A stretch of 43,361 nt of DNA from an uncultured Streptococcus sp. (GCA_934196125.1 CAKPVT010000012.1:1-43361), one strand, 5' to 3'; shown: positions 17,083-25,226, numbered from the stretch's first letter. The notes: generated by a model from the sequence alone, not told the origin. Translations and numbers: made by a program.

Positions 17083-18423
17083 CTATTCTTCTTTTAATGC
17101 TTCAAATTTGGCACGCATGGTTGGATTTTTTCGTGTTAATTTTTTGACGGAAACATCGTCTAATTTATTGTTAGCAAGGCGGAGCTGATTTTCACTAGTT
17201 GTCAAGAAACGCTTGACTTCTTCCATGCGGCGGATTGATTTATCAATTTCATCAATGGCTTTTTTGAAGTTATTACTTGCTGAAGTATAGTTCTTAGCAA
17301 AAGCGTTTTTGAAGGTTTCAAGATCATCTTCAAAGTGTGTGATATCAATATTTTGTTCACGTACCAAAGCTAAATCTTGCTTGTATTTAAGTGAGTTGAG
17401 CGCAGCATTTCGCAAAATACCAATCAACTGAATGAATAGTTGCGGACGGACAACGTACATTTTTTCATACTCATGACTAACGTCAACAATACCAGTATTG
17501 AAGTAATCATTGTCTGCTTCTAGCATGGTTACTAAAACGGCATACTCACAATTTTTCTCGCGACGGTCTTTGTCTAATTCTTTATAGAAATCTCTATTTT
17601 TGTGCTTCGCTTTTGTTTCATCAGCTTCATTTTTCATCTCAAACATGATGGATAGTATTTCAATACCATTTTCGTCCGTTTCACGATAAATGAAATCCCC
17701 TTTTGAACCACGACTTGATACTTCATTGTCTTTACCGAAAGTGGCATTTGGAAAAGCGTAAGCACGAACCTTGTTAAACTCCGTTTCAGCATAGACTTCT
17801 AAACTTTCTCCGATAGCTTTTGTAGATTGTTGCGCTTTGAAATTTTTGTAAAATTCCACCTGCTCGTTAGCCGCTTTTAGTTGCGCTTCATAGTCACTCT
17901 TGACAGAAGCTAAGGATAATTCTGCCTCTTTTTCTTGAAGAGCTAATTTTGATTTGGCATCATCACGTTCTTTTTCAACAGCCGCAACGGCTTCAACTAG
18001 ACTGTTTTGGTTTTCAAGCGATAAACGTTCCAGTTGATTTTGAACCTCAACCAATTCCTTATCTTTCTTAGATAACGCTTGACTTAGTTCTAGCTCTTTT
18101 ACGGAAGATAAATTTTCTAATTGTGCTTTAAGTTCTGTGATTTCTTGCTCTTTTTGACTTAAAAGACGTTGGTTTTCTAAGGCTAATGTCTGTTTTAGCT
18201 GTTCTAGCTGCGTGGTTAGCTCGCTGATTTCTTTATCTTTAGCGCTAGCTTGGGTCTGCAAATCGTTTTTTGATTTTTCTTCTAGCAATGCCTTTTCTTT
18301 GTCAAGACGGTCATGGATTTCTTTGTCAAATTCATTGCTACGGACTTGTGCTAAAAGCTGACTATACTCTGTCTCATTGATTGTAAAAACAGTTCCGCAA
18401 TGCGGGCATTTAATATTATTCAT
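17083..18423 (-). CDS. DUF2130 family coiled-coil protein with nuclease-like core
   Basis: 446-residue protein. It has an N-terminal zinc-finger-like CPHCGT segment, a long coiled coil (about residues 25-205, rich in E, K, Q and L) and a C-terminal DUF2130 domain. Within that domain SKGDF and FEMKNE are spaced like the D and E-x-K of PD-(D/E)XK nucleases (my reading, not proven). Its cellular role is unknown. It lies between an orphan HsdS-like gene (upstream, separated by a terminator) and the broken GNAT gene. Confidence 0.82.
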   Translation of the reverse strand: MNNIKCPHCGTVFTINETEYSQLLAQVRSNEFDKEIHDRLDKEKALLEEKSKNDLQTQASAKDKEISELTTQLEQLKQTLALENQRLLSQKEQEITELKAQLENLSSVKELELSQALSKKDKELVEVQNQLERLSLENQNSLVEAVAAVEKERDDAKSKLALQEKEAELSLASVKSDYEAQLKAANEQVEFYKNFKAQQSTKAIGESLEVYAETEFNKVRAYAFPNATFGKDNEVSSRGSKGDFIYRETDENGIEILSIMFEMKNEADETKAKHKNRDFYKELDKDRREKNCEYAVLVTMLEADNDYFNTGIVDVSHEYEKMYVVRPQLFIQLIGILRNAALNSLKYKQDLALVREQNIDITHFEDDLETFKNAFAKNYTSASNNFKKAIDEIDKSIRRMEEVKRFLTTSENQLRLANNKLDDVSVKKLTRKNPTMRAKFEALKEE

Positions 18424-18465
18424 AAATTCCTCACTTGAATTTTCTAATTATTACCATTATAGCAA

Positions 18466-18490
18466 AAAAGAAGCTCAATTAGCTTCTTTT
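18466..18490 (-). terminator. Terminator after the HsdS-like gene
   Basis: Perfect 10-bp stem AAAAGAAGCT/AGCTTCTTTT with a 5-nt loop, followed on the minus strand by TTGC. The T-run is provided by the stem end. A TATAAT box follows immediately, a possible -10 for the DUF2130 gene. Confidence 0.75.
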
Positions 18491-18503
18491 ACTTATACCT
18501 ATA

Positions 18504-19100
18504 TTAAAATAAGTTTTTTTCAACCTCGCTACGAATACGTTGCCATTCTTGTTTTGCTCTGGTTAGTTTACGTTTATAGTCTTTCAAACCTTGTTCGTAT
18601 CCTTGAATTAAGTAAGCTTGGCGAATAGAAGGAATCTTTGGTATTTCAATACTAATAATTTTTTGAGTATTTAAATTCATCACATTCTTGCCAGTATTTG
18701 CCTCATCTAGTAGTGCTTGTCCTAAATCAGATGCCAAAAACAGTCTGATATAACCACCTGAAATATCGCTGGTAGGACGTAAAACCGTAATGTTAGCCGA
18801 AGCAATTACTGGTCCGTCTTGTTCAGCAAAGACAGCAATTTTTTTCACTGTACCTTTAGAAGCGATTAACACATCTCCTTCTTGCAACAGATAACGTGAG
18901 ACACTTTTTTCATCACAATCATTTTTCTTTAAATGAGCATAATCAATTCCCGTATCGTCCATGTCACTTAAATTAATCACAGAAATATTGCCACTATCGC
19001 CTAATTTTGAAACTGCCTTACCTTTAAAATGTTCTGTAATCTCCTTTAAAGGAATCTTAGCAATCTTATTTGATTTGTAATTTTCAACAAGTTCGTTCAT
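18504..19100 (-). CDS. Orphan HsdS-like target-recognition protein
   Basis: 198-residue protein with one type I restriction specificity (Methylase_S) domain. Signs are PLKEITEHFKGK near the start, QEGDVLIASKGTVKKIAVF, and NTGKNVMNLNTQKIISIEIPK in the typical end-of-TRD position, then a short coiled coil (YEQGLKDYKRKLTRAKQEW). A full HsdS has two such halves, so this is a half-size S protein. No HsdM or HsdR gene is in the window. The start has a strong SD (GAGGAGA) and a palindrome-covered promoter. Confidence 0.78.
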   Translation of the reverse strand: MNELVENYKSNKIAKIPLKEITEHFKGKAVSKLGDSGNISVINLSDMDDTGIDYAHLKKNDCDEKSVSRYLLQEGDVLIASKGTVKKIAVFAEQDGPVIASANITVLRPTSDISGGYIRLFLASDLGQALLDEANTGKNVMNLNTQKIISIEIPKIPSIRQAYLIQGYEQGLKDYKRKLTRAKQEWQRIRSEVEKNLF

Positions 19101-19117
19101 AGCTATCTCCTCTATGT

Positions 19118-19152
19118 TTTAGTATTGTAATACTAAACTTGCTTTTTGACAA
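19118..19152 (-). promoter_or_regulatory. Promoter of the HsdS-like gene with a palindromic operator over the -10
   Basis: Minus strand -35 TTGTCA (19147-19152), 17-bp spacer, -10 TACAAT (19124-19129). The -10 sits in the middle of a perfect 9-bp inverted repeat with a 2-nt centre (TTTAGTATT and AATACTAAA, 19118-19137). A dimeric repressor bound there would block the promoter. The regulator is unknown. Confidence 0.65.
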
Positions 19153-19159
19153 GTAAAAC

Positions 19160-19182
19160 GGTCTATCCCTAGACCTTTTTTT
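19160..19182. terminator. Hairpin with T-run downstream of pcrA
   Basis: Stem GGTCTA/TAGACC with loop TCCC. A run of seven T follows on the plus strand, and GTTTTAC follows on the minus strand. pcrA transcription would reach it on the minus strand, while no intact plus-strand gene precedes it. Confidence 0.5.
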
Positions 19183-19238
19183 ATATTTGTCTTAGCTGTT
19201 AATGGTTAAATTTAAGAACTATTCATCTTTACCATAAT

Positions 19239-19760
19239 GTGATGCTGATTTTCAATGAAGCTAGTACAGCAGATTTTAGTCGGCTGCTTCTGTCGATTCT
19301 TTGCTTAAATATGCTTGGTGGCTCACTTAATGCCATTTATAATATTTGGCTACTGAGTGTCAAAATCGCTCACCTATCTTACAGCCAAGCGCTACTTCTT
19401 ATTGAGTTTATCTTAGTTGGAAGTGTTCTGATAAGAAACTTAACGCCACACGATTACTTTTCTAAAAAATCAGTTAGGAAGTTGCTGAAAATTAATGCCG
19501 TTATTTTCTTTCTCGTTGGTCTGTCTAACCTCGTTCACCTACCGTTAATTTTCGGTGTGCTGCTACCAGCATTCGCGGGTTATCTGGTGGGGAAAATCAA
19601 TCCTAAAATTAATTCTCTATTACTAAGCAAACTTCCTGCTAATACCTTAGCGCAGACGAATAATTTCTTGTCTTTTTTATTCACCTTGTCACTGATTCCT
19701 TTTGATTTATACTTGTTTATTTCTTCTCAATCGGTGCGACGCTGGCTAGTAGTTTTTTAA
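19239..19760 (+). pseudogene. Remnant of an MFS-type membrane transporter (C-terminal half)
   Basis: Plus-strand frame of 173 codons, strongly hydrophobic, with about five TM segments (LLLSILCLNMLGGSLNAIY, ALLLIEFILVGSVLI, INAVIFFLVGLSNLVHL and others). PANTLAQTNNFLSFLFTL resembles the helix-10/11 region of major facilitator proteins. There is no SD at the first possible start and no N-terminal half, so I read it as a truncated transporter. Its 3' end overlaps the pcrA 3' end by 44 bp on the opposite strand. Confidence 0.55.
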
Positions 19761-22032
19761 GACCAACTTCTGGGAAATTGATTTTAAGTTCTTGTGTTTT
19801 TCCACTTCCTGTAACGGATAGAACGGTACCATCACCCCATTTTTTATGGTGAGCAATGTCACCAATTTGCCAATCGACCGCTTCTTTTGAAGCGGTAGCT
19901 GATTGACCAACTGGAACAGCTTTGCCAGATTTTGGAAATGGCTGCGCTCCACGACTTGATGTTGGTTGAACTTTTGCTTTACGTGCTTGAAGAGCTTGCT
20001 GTAAGCTCATGCCTTGTCCGAAAGTCAATTGTTCATCACTACTATTGCTATATCGAACACTAAATGATGAATTAGCTGGACGCGCTAAACCTTGGTATTG
20101 CAATAATTCATCATCAATTTCACGAATAAAACGTGACGGAGGGTTATAGCTTGTCTTACCAAACAAAGTACGTGTGTTAGCATTGGTTACAAAAAGCAAG
20201 TGCTCTGCACGTGTAATCCCAACGTAAGCCAAACGGCGTTCTTCTTCTAATTCATCTTGGTCCTCGGCGGCACGAGAAAGTGGAAAGACGCCTTCTTCCA
20301 TACCAATCAAGAAAACAATTGGAAATTCCAACCCCTTGGCAGCGTGCAAAGTCATCAAGGTCACTTCTGCAGTTTCCGCATCACCGTCATCAGTATCAGC
20401 AATCAAAGCCAAATCATTTAAGAAACGACTTAGTTTGTCAATACCAGATTCATCTTCTGGGGCATCTTCTTGATTATCATCAAAATTCTTAGTTACAGTC
20501 AAGAATTCTTCGATATTTTCAATACGCGCTTGGCTTTCAAGGGTATTTTGCACACGAAGGGCATCAAGGTAACCAGTTTTGTCAAGAACAGCTTCGACCA
20601 ATTCTGTAACAGTCATCTGGTCTAAGTCATCACGAAGTTTCATGAGCAGATTCGCCAAATCCCAAACCGCTTGTGCTGCTTTTCCTTTTACGCCAGAAAG
20701 CATGATATTAGCAGACGCATCTAACAAACTCATGTTTTGCATATTGGCAAAATCACGAATTTTTTCAAGGGTACCAGGACCAACGCCACGCTTTGGTTCG
20801 TTGACGATACGTTCATAACTGATATTATCCGCAGTATTTGCAATCACATTGAGGTATGAAATCACATCACGAATTTCCTTACGGCTGTAAAATTTTGTTC
20901 CACCAACCATTGTATAAGGAATGTTTGATTTTAACAAAGCTTCTTCAATGGTACGTGATTGCGCATTGGTACGGTATAGAACAGCAAAATCTTTGAAGTT
21001 CTTGCCTTCTTCGCGGACAATATTGTCAATCGTAGAAGCGACAACGACTGCTTCTTCACGTTCATCACGCGCACGGTAATAGACAATCTGCTCACCGTCA
21101 GCATTTTGCGTCCACAATTTTTTCGGACGACGATTGCGATTGTTATTAATCACCGCGTTTGCTGCTTGCAAGATTTTCTTGGTTGAACGATAATTTTCTT
21201 CCAATAGAACAACTTTTGCTTCTGGATAATCCTTTTCAAAATCAAGGATATTTTGCATATCTGCACCACGCCAACCATAAATGGATTGGTCCGCATCGCC
21301 AACAACACAGATATTCTTAAAACGAGACGCCAAAAGTTTCACCAATTGATATTGCGCATGGTTAGTATCTTGATACTCATCTACATGAATGTATTGGTAG
21401 CGTTGTTGGTAATAAGTCAAGACATCAGGATTTTGGTCAAACAAACGAAGCGTTAACATGATAAGGTCATCAAAATCCATTGCTTCGCTGCGGCGCAATT
21501 CTTCTTGATAAGCCTTATAACATTTGGCAACAATTTGCGTGTACATGTCACCTGCTTGATTTTCATAAGCTACCTCATCAAGCAAATCATTTTTGGCATT
21601 TGAAATTGTCCCAAGAATCGCACGTTCATTCCATTTCTTAGGGTCGAGATTCAGATTTTTTAAAATACGTTTCATGAGCGTGCGCTGCTCACCTGGGTCA
21701 ACAATCGTAAAATTGCGATTATAGCCAATGTGGTCAGCATCACGACGCAAAATTCGCACACACATACTATGGAAAGTTGCAATTAACGTATCAGCCGTCG
21801 CAGGATTTAACGCCATAGCACGTTCACGCATTTCACGCGCCGCTTTATTCGTAAAGGTAATCGCAAGGATATTCCAAGGATTTACAAATTTTTCATCAAT
21901 TAAGTAAGCAATACGATGCGTTAAAACACGTGTCTTACCAGAACCAGCTCCCGCCATGATTAAAAGCGGACCTTCCGTTGTCTTAACAGCCTCTGCCTGC
22001 TTGTCATTCATACCATTTAATAAAGGATTCAT
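19717..22032 (-). CDS. pcrA: ATP-dependent DNA helicase PcrA (UvrD/Rep family)
   Basis: 771-residue superfamily 1A helicase of full length. Visible motifs are the Q-motif/Walker A region (AGAGSGKTRVL, about 27-37), Walker B VDEYQDTN, motif III GDADQSIYGWRGAD, motif IV ENYRS, motif V LMTLHAAKGLEF and motif VI YVGITRA. The C-terminal Tudor-like domain (IGDIAHHKKWGDGTVL) can bind RNA polymerase in the family. It unwinds DNA 3'-5' in repair, replication and plasmid maintenance. It is transcribed alone, with a weak SD. Confidence 0.96.
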   Translation of the reverse strand: MNPLLNGMNDKQAEAVKTTEGPLLIMAGAGSGKTRVLTHRIAYLIDEKFVNPWNILAITFTNKAAREMRERAMALNPATADTLIATFHSMCVRILRRDADHIGYNRNFTIVDPGEQRTLMKRILKNLNLDPKKWNERAILGTISNAKNDLLDEVAYENQAGDMYTQIVAKCYKAYQEELRRSEAMDFDDLIMLTLRLFDQNPDVLTYYQQRYQYIHVDEYQDTNHAQYQLVKLLASRFKNICVVGDADQSIYGWRGADMQNILDFEKDYPEAKVVLLEENYRSTKKILQAANAVINNNRNRRPKKLWTQNADGEQIVYYRARDEREEAVVVASTIDNIVREEGKNFKDFAVLYRTNAQSRTIEEALLKSNIPYTMVGGTKFYSRKEIRDVISYLNVIANTADNISYERIVNEPKRGVGPGTLEKIRDFANMQNMSLLDASANIMLSGVKGKAAQAVWDLANLLMKLRDDLDQMTVTELVEAVLDKTGYLDALRVQNTLESQARIENIEEFLTVTKNFDDNQEDAPEDESGIDKLSRFLNDLALIADTDDGDAETAEVTLMTLHAAKGLEFPIVFLIGMEEGVFPLSRAAEDQDELEEERRLAYVGITRAEHLLFVTNANTRTLFGKTSYNPPSRFIREIDDELLQYQGLARPANSSFSVRYSNSSDEQLTFGQGMSLQQALQARKAKVQPTSSRGAQPFPKSGKAVPVGQSATASKEAVDWQIGDIAHHKKWGDGTVLSVTGSGKTQELKINFPEVGLKKLLASVAPIEKK

Positions 22033-22124
22033 CGTAAAATACCACGGATGTCACTATTTCGCTAAATAAATAAGCAAATTATCCGAGTTTTATTCCTCTC
22101 TAGATTAATTAGTCATATAAGATA

Positions 22125-22509
22125 ATGCTTATCTATTGTACCATTTTTTGGAAAATAGTGTTGGCTGCTTTCACTTTGTTTAGCAAATTTTTAAGAAATA
22201 AGTCTGAAATACTTCCCGTTGCCACTTGGTCAAAATTAGTCTGCCAAATCCTCAATAATTGTCAAAATGAGCTGGTCGTTCTTTCTCCCAGTAAAGGACA
22301 AGAATCAGACTTGCATTTCATCTTGCATATTCAAAGTGACCTATCTGAACAAACAATTTGTCAATTGGCTAAAAAACATGGACTGCAGATGACACCGTTA
22401 TCGTTGCCAAAACACGCATTCTGACAAGGATTTTATCGTTAATTACGCTAATATCACCTCACCTCACATCGACAAGATTATTAATATTTTGTTGCAAATT
22501 ATTCCTTAA
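22125..22509 (+). pseudogene. C-terminal remnant of a MocR/PdxR-type GntR regulator
   Basis: The plus strand encodes a fragment with LHFILHIQSDLSEQTICQLA and KKHGLQMTPLSLPKHAF, matching the last part of the aminotransferase-like domain of MocR regulators. The frame stops at 22424. One base on, a second frame gives KDFIVNYANITSPHIDKIINIL to a TAA at 22509, which is the normal C-terminus. No winged-helix domain or upstream half remains. It is a deletion remnant with a frameshift. Confidence 0.55.
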
Positions 22510-22554
22510 TTATTTCAAAAACAACATTTTTCCCAAACATTACAAAAAATACTA

Positions 22555-22583
22555 TTGACAAAGTTCGGATTTTGCTTTAAAAT
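22555..22583 (+). promoter_or_regulatory. Promoter of the glycine riboswitch/AGCS gene
   Basis: Plus strand -35 TTGACA (22555-22560), 17-bp spacer, -10 TAAAAT (22578-22583). The riboswitch begins about 35 nt downstream. Confidence 0.85.
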
Positions 22584-22619
22584 AGTAAACGAATTAAATA
22601 GCAAACCGAATGATGTCAT

Positions 22620-22876
22620 TCAGGAGAAGAAAGCTTGCCTTTCGCCGAAGGAGTTACGCTCTCAGGTGTCATAGACAGGACTGGGTGACGGACGGACTTC
22701 TGGAGAGACCTTGTTATCAAATGATTTGATAACAGCTAGAATTTCCACTAGAGTCAGTAATGTTTTTAAGGACTTTGTATGACTTACTGATTGCTAATTG
22801 GGTTATCTAGATTAGGCGCCGAAGGGGCAAGGTTGACCTTTGTCAACTCAAACTCTCAGGCAAAAGGACAGAAGAT
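22620..22876 (+). ncRNA. Tandem glycine riboswitch (gcvT type)
   Basis: Two aptamers in series. Aptamer 1 has GGAGAAG, CGCCGAAGGAG (22643-22653), GCTCTCAGG (22658-22666) and ACAGGAC. Aptamer 2 has GGAGAGACC (22702-22710), GGCGCCGAAGG (from 22815), CTCTCAGG (22853-22860) and GGACAGAAG, closed by CTTCT (22697-22701) pairing with AGAAG (22870-22874). Aptamer 2 carries an unusual insertion of about 104 nt with its own hairpins. It controls the AGCS symporter downstream; in S. pyogenes a related arrangement has been reported. Confidence 0.93.
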
Positions 22877-22932
22877 AAGAATGGATTCACAAGCGAGCAT
22901 TAGGCTTGCTAAGTCTTCTTATCACTTTTCAG

Positions 22933-22959
22933 GAGTTATCTTTTTAGATAACTCTTTTT
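22933..22959 (+). terminator. Riboswitch expression-platform terminator
   Basis: 8-bp stem GAGTTATC/GATAACTC with a 6-nt loop, followed by TTTTTC. It lies between the second aptamer and the AGCS start codon and is the likely glycine-controlled terminator. A preceding stem (AGCGAGC with GCTTGCT) may take part in the switch. Confidence 0.8.
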
Positions 22960-23015
22960 CTATTTCTATTGGCATCTTTGGCGCTATATTTAAAATGGGG
23001 AGACTTTTTCTTTTT

Positions 23016-24344
23016 ATGTTAGACTTTTTTACTTTACTTGATGATATTGTCTGGGGAGCACCGCTGTTAATCTTGCTCGTTGGGACTGGTGTTTACTTAA
23101 CTGTTCGCCTCGGCTTACTTCAAGTGATTAAATTACCTAAAGCTTTTAAATTAATCTTTGCTGATGACAAAGGGCAGGGAGATATTTCAAGTTTTGCTGC
23201 TTTGGCTACTGCACTTGCCGCTACCATCGGTACAGGGAATATCGTTGGGGTGGCAACAGCTATTAAAGCTGGTGGACCAGGTGCACTCTTTTGGATGTGG
23301 ATGGCTGCTTTCTTTGGAATGGCGACAAAATATTCTGAAGGACTTCTTGCCATTAAATACCGTACTAAAGATGATAATGGAGAAATTTCTGGTGGTCCAA
23401 TGTATTACATCCTCAATGGTATGGGCAAACATTGGAAACCTTTAGCTGTTTTCTTTGCAGTTGCTGGTGTTTTGGTTGCTTACTTTGGTATTGGGACATT
23501 TTCACAAGTAAACTCAATTACATCATCGCTTGAAAATTCCTTTGGTGTGGCACCAAAAATCGTAAGTGTTGTCATTGCCGTTCTTGTTGCTATCATCATT
23601 TTTGGCGGTATTCAATCTATCTCAAAAGTAGCCGAAAAAGTCGTGCCTTTCATGGCTATCGTTTACATCGTTGCTACGCTTGCTGTTATTTTTGCTCACG
23701 CCAATCAAATCCTACCAGCGTTTGGTGAAATTTTCTCTGGTGCCTTTGCTGGTACGGCTGCCGTCGGTGGCTTTGCTGGTGCAGTCGTTAAAGACGCTAT
23801 CCAAAAAGGGATTGCTCGTGGTGTTTTCTCTAATGAATCTGGTCTTGGTTCTGCTCCAATCGCTGCTGCCGCTGCTAAGACAGAAAAACCTGTTGAACAA
23901 GGGCTTATCTCAATGACAGGGACTTTCATTGATACAATCATCATTTGTACTTTGACTGGGCTTTCTATCATTGTTACTGGAAAATGGACTGTTTCTGGTC
24001 TTGAAGGTGCTCCGTTGACACAAGCTGCCTTTTCATCAATCTTTGGAACGCCCGGTGCGATTGCCCTTACATTCTGTCTTGTGTTGTTTGCCTTTACGAC
24101 AATTCTTGGTTGGTCTTATTACGGTGAACGTTGTTTTGAATTCCTTTTCGGAACAAAACACATCAAACTTTACCGTAGCATCTTCGTTGTCATGGTTGCC
24201 TTCGGCGGCTTCCTCAAATTAGAATTGATTTGGGTTGTTGCTGATATCGTTAATGGACTTATGGCTTTACCAAACTTGATTGCCCTCTTGGCACTCTCAC
24301 CAGTTATTATCCATGAAACAAAACGTTATTTTGCCAAGAAATAA
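23016..24344 (+). CDS. Alanine/glycine:cation symporter (AGCS family)
   Basis: 442-residue membrane protein with about 10-11 TM segments. Family signatures are ATIGTGNIVGVATAIKAGGPG, GGPMYYI and FSNESGLGSAPIAAAAAKT. It imports alanine or glycine with sodium. The riboswitch points to glycine as the physiological substrate. I chose ATG 23016 (MLDFFTLLDDIVWG) because it matches the family N-terminus and lies after the terminator. The best SD (GGGGAG) is 13 nt away, so ATG 22995 is an alternative. The longer upstream frame is riboswitch sequence. Confidence 0.93.
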   Translation: MLDFFTLLDDIVWGAPLLILLVGTGVYLTVRLGLLQVIKLPKAFKLIFADDKGQGDISSFAALATALAATIGTGNIVGVATAIKAGGPGALFWMWMAAFFGMATKYSEGLLAIKYRTKDDNGEISGGPMYYILNGMGKHWKPLAVFFAVAGVLVAYFGIGTFSQVNSITSSLENSFGVAPKIVSVVIAVLVAIIIFGGIQSISKVAEKVVPFMAIVYIVATLAVIFAHANQILPAFGEIFSGAFAGTAAVGGFAGAVVKDAIQKGIARGVFSNESGLGSAPIAAAAAKTEKPVEQGLISMTGTFIDTIIICTLTGLSIIVTGKWTVSGLEGAPLTQAAFSSIFGTPGAIALTFCLVLFAFTTILGWSYYGERCFEFLFGTKHIKLYRSIFVVMVAFGGFLKLELIWVVADIVNGLMALPNLIALLALSPVIIHETKRYFAKK

Positions 24345-24350
24345 ATTTTA

Positions 24351-24383
24351 AAAATTAGCTGAGCACTTGTCTCAGCTAATTTT
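24351..24383. terminator. Bidirectional terminator between AGCS and the small membrane gene
   Basis: Perfect 13-bp stem AAAATTAGCTGAG/CTCAGCTAATTTT with a 7-nt loop. ATTTTCTTAATTTTT follows on the plus strand and TAAAATTTATTTC on the minus strand. It serves converging genes from both sides. Confidence 0.88.
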
Positions 24384-24389
24384 ATTTTC

Positions 24390-24758
24390 TTAATTTTTCA
24401 AACCGACAACAACTGGAATAATACCCATAAGTAGCACCAGACCAACTAGACTTAAAACGAATCCTATAACAAAATTTCCTGAGCTAATCAAGGCAAAACC
24501 ACCACCGAAAACAAGCGCAGCAACAACGGAATAGACTACTTTTCCAACTAGTTTTGGATTGACGTTTGGAGCTTCTTTGCCAGCCAATCGACATTGAATC
24601 ACCCAAGAAATCACTTCGAGTAGGAGACCAACGATAGCAACTAGCAAGTCGATATTTTGCAAGTGCTAATCAGGAAGTATAAACATGTACATCCCAAGAG
24701 CCAAGACTAAAGTGCTAACTGTATAGGTAATAAGTGTGATAAAATCTGATTTTTTCAT
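24390..24758 (-). pseudogene. Small multi-TM membrane protein gene with an in-frame TAG
   Basis: From ATG 24758 (SD AAAGGA) the frame reads MKKSDFITLITYTVSTLVLA then LGMYMFILPD. A TAG follows at 24666-24668, and the frame stays open through HLQNIDLLVAIVG to VVVGLKN. The whole 123-codon frame is a coherent small protein with four hydrophobic segments. A TGG (Trp) to TAG change would explain the stop. I recall similar full-length proteins in other lactic acid bacteria, of unknown function. Translation of the 90-codon downstream part lacks a good SD. Confidence 0.75.
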
Positions 24759-24787
24759 GTTTTGTCCTTTCTATTTACCAAAACGAT

Positions 24788-24969
24788 TTAATATTTATGA
24801 GATTTAGCTTTTTCGTTAATGTCTTTTGAACGTGTTTTTAATTTTTCAGCTGATGTTGCTAAACGTTTTTTAGCCTCTTCGACACTTTCACCGTCTTTTG
24901 TAAAGAATTTTTCAATGAATTTGTCTGAAACTTTATTGAATCCATTGACAGCGCCAGTTAATGATGATA
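24788..24969 (-). pseudogene. C-terminal fragment of an unrecognised charged protein
   Basis: The minus strand encodes SSLTGAVNGFNKVSDKFIEK then FFTKDGESVEEAKKRLATSA and EKLKTRSKDINEKAKSHKY, ending at a TAA. It has no start codon. It begins exactly where the 6-phospho-beta-glucosidase fragment ends, in a different frame, so it is the far side of a deletion junction. The helical, lysine/glutamate-rich sequence suggests a small stress-type or surface-associated helical protein, but I cannot name it. Confidence 0.5.
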
Positions 24970-25164
24970 AAAATCAATCGCTTCATGGTTTGGATAATAT
25001 TTTCCATCGATAACACCGTCAGTAATCTCACGTGCGACACCGTGGCGCCCAGCGGTCATCACATCAGCAACGCTTACGCCTTTACCGCCTTCTTGCCAAC
25101 CGCCTTCAAGTTGATGAGCAGCAACTGCGCCACCCCATAAAAAGTTTTCTGGTAATTTAGACAT
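24958..25164 (-). pseudogene. N-terminal fragment of a GH1 6-phospho-beta-glucosidase
   Basis: 68 codons with the GH1 N-terminal signature FLWGGAVAAHQLEGGW, then GKYYPNHEAIDFYHH and a stop. Full enzymes are about 470 residues, so roughly 85 percent is deleted. The junction falls in TTTTTATCATCA, after which the sequence belongs to another gene in another frame. The 5' control region is intact: SD GAGGAGG, a TATAAT box and a perfect cre site. The gene can no longer make an active enzyme. Confidence 0.88.
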
Positions 25165-25193
25165 AATATAACCTCCTCGATTAATACAAGACT

Positions 25194-25212
25194 ATTATAG
25201 CAAGCGGTTACA
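25194..25212 (-). promoter_or_regulatory. cre site and -10 box of the beta-glucosidase remnant
   Basis: Minus strand TGTAACCGCTTGCT (25199-25212) fits the CcpA catabolite-response consensus TGWAANCGNTNNCW fully. The -10 TATAAT (25194-25199) overlaps its end by one base. CcpA binding would block the promoter in rich sugar. The promoter now drives only a truncated gene. Confidence 0.7.
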
Positions 25213-25226
25213 AAAACGAGAATAGA

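Noticed and set aside
22791..23015. Upstream extension of the AGCS reading frame by 75 codons
   Set aside because: This DNA is the second glycine aptamer and the terminator; the protein family starts at MLDFF, so the extension is a chance open frame.
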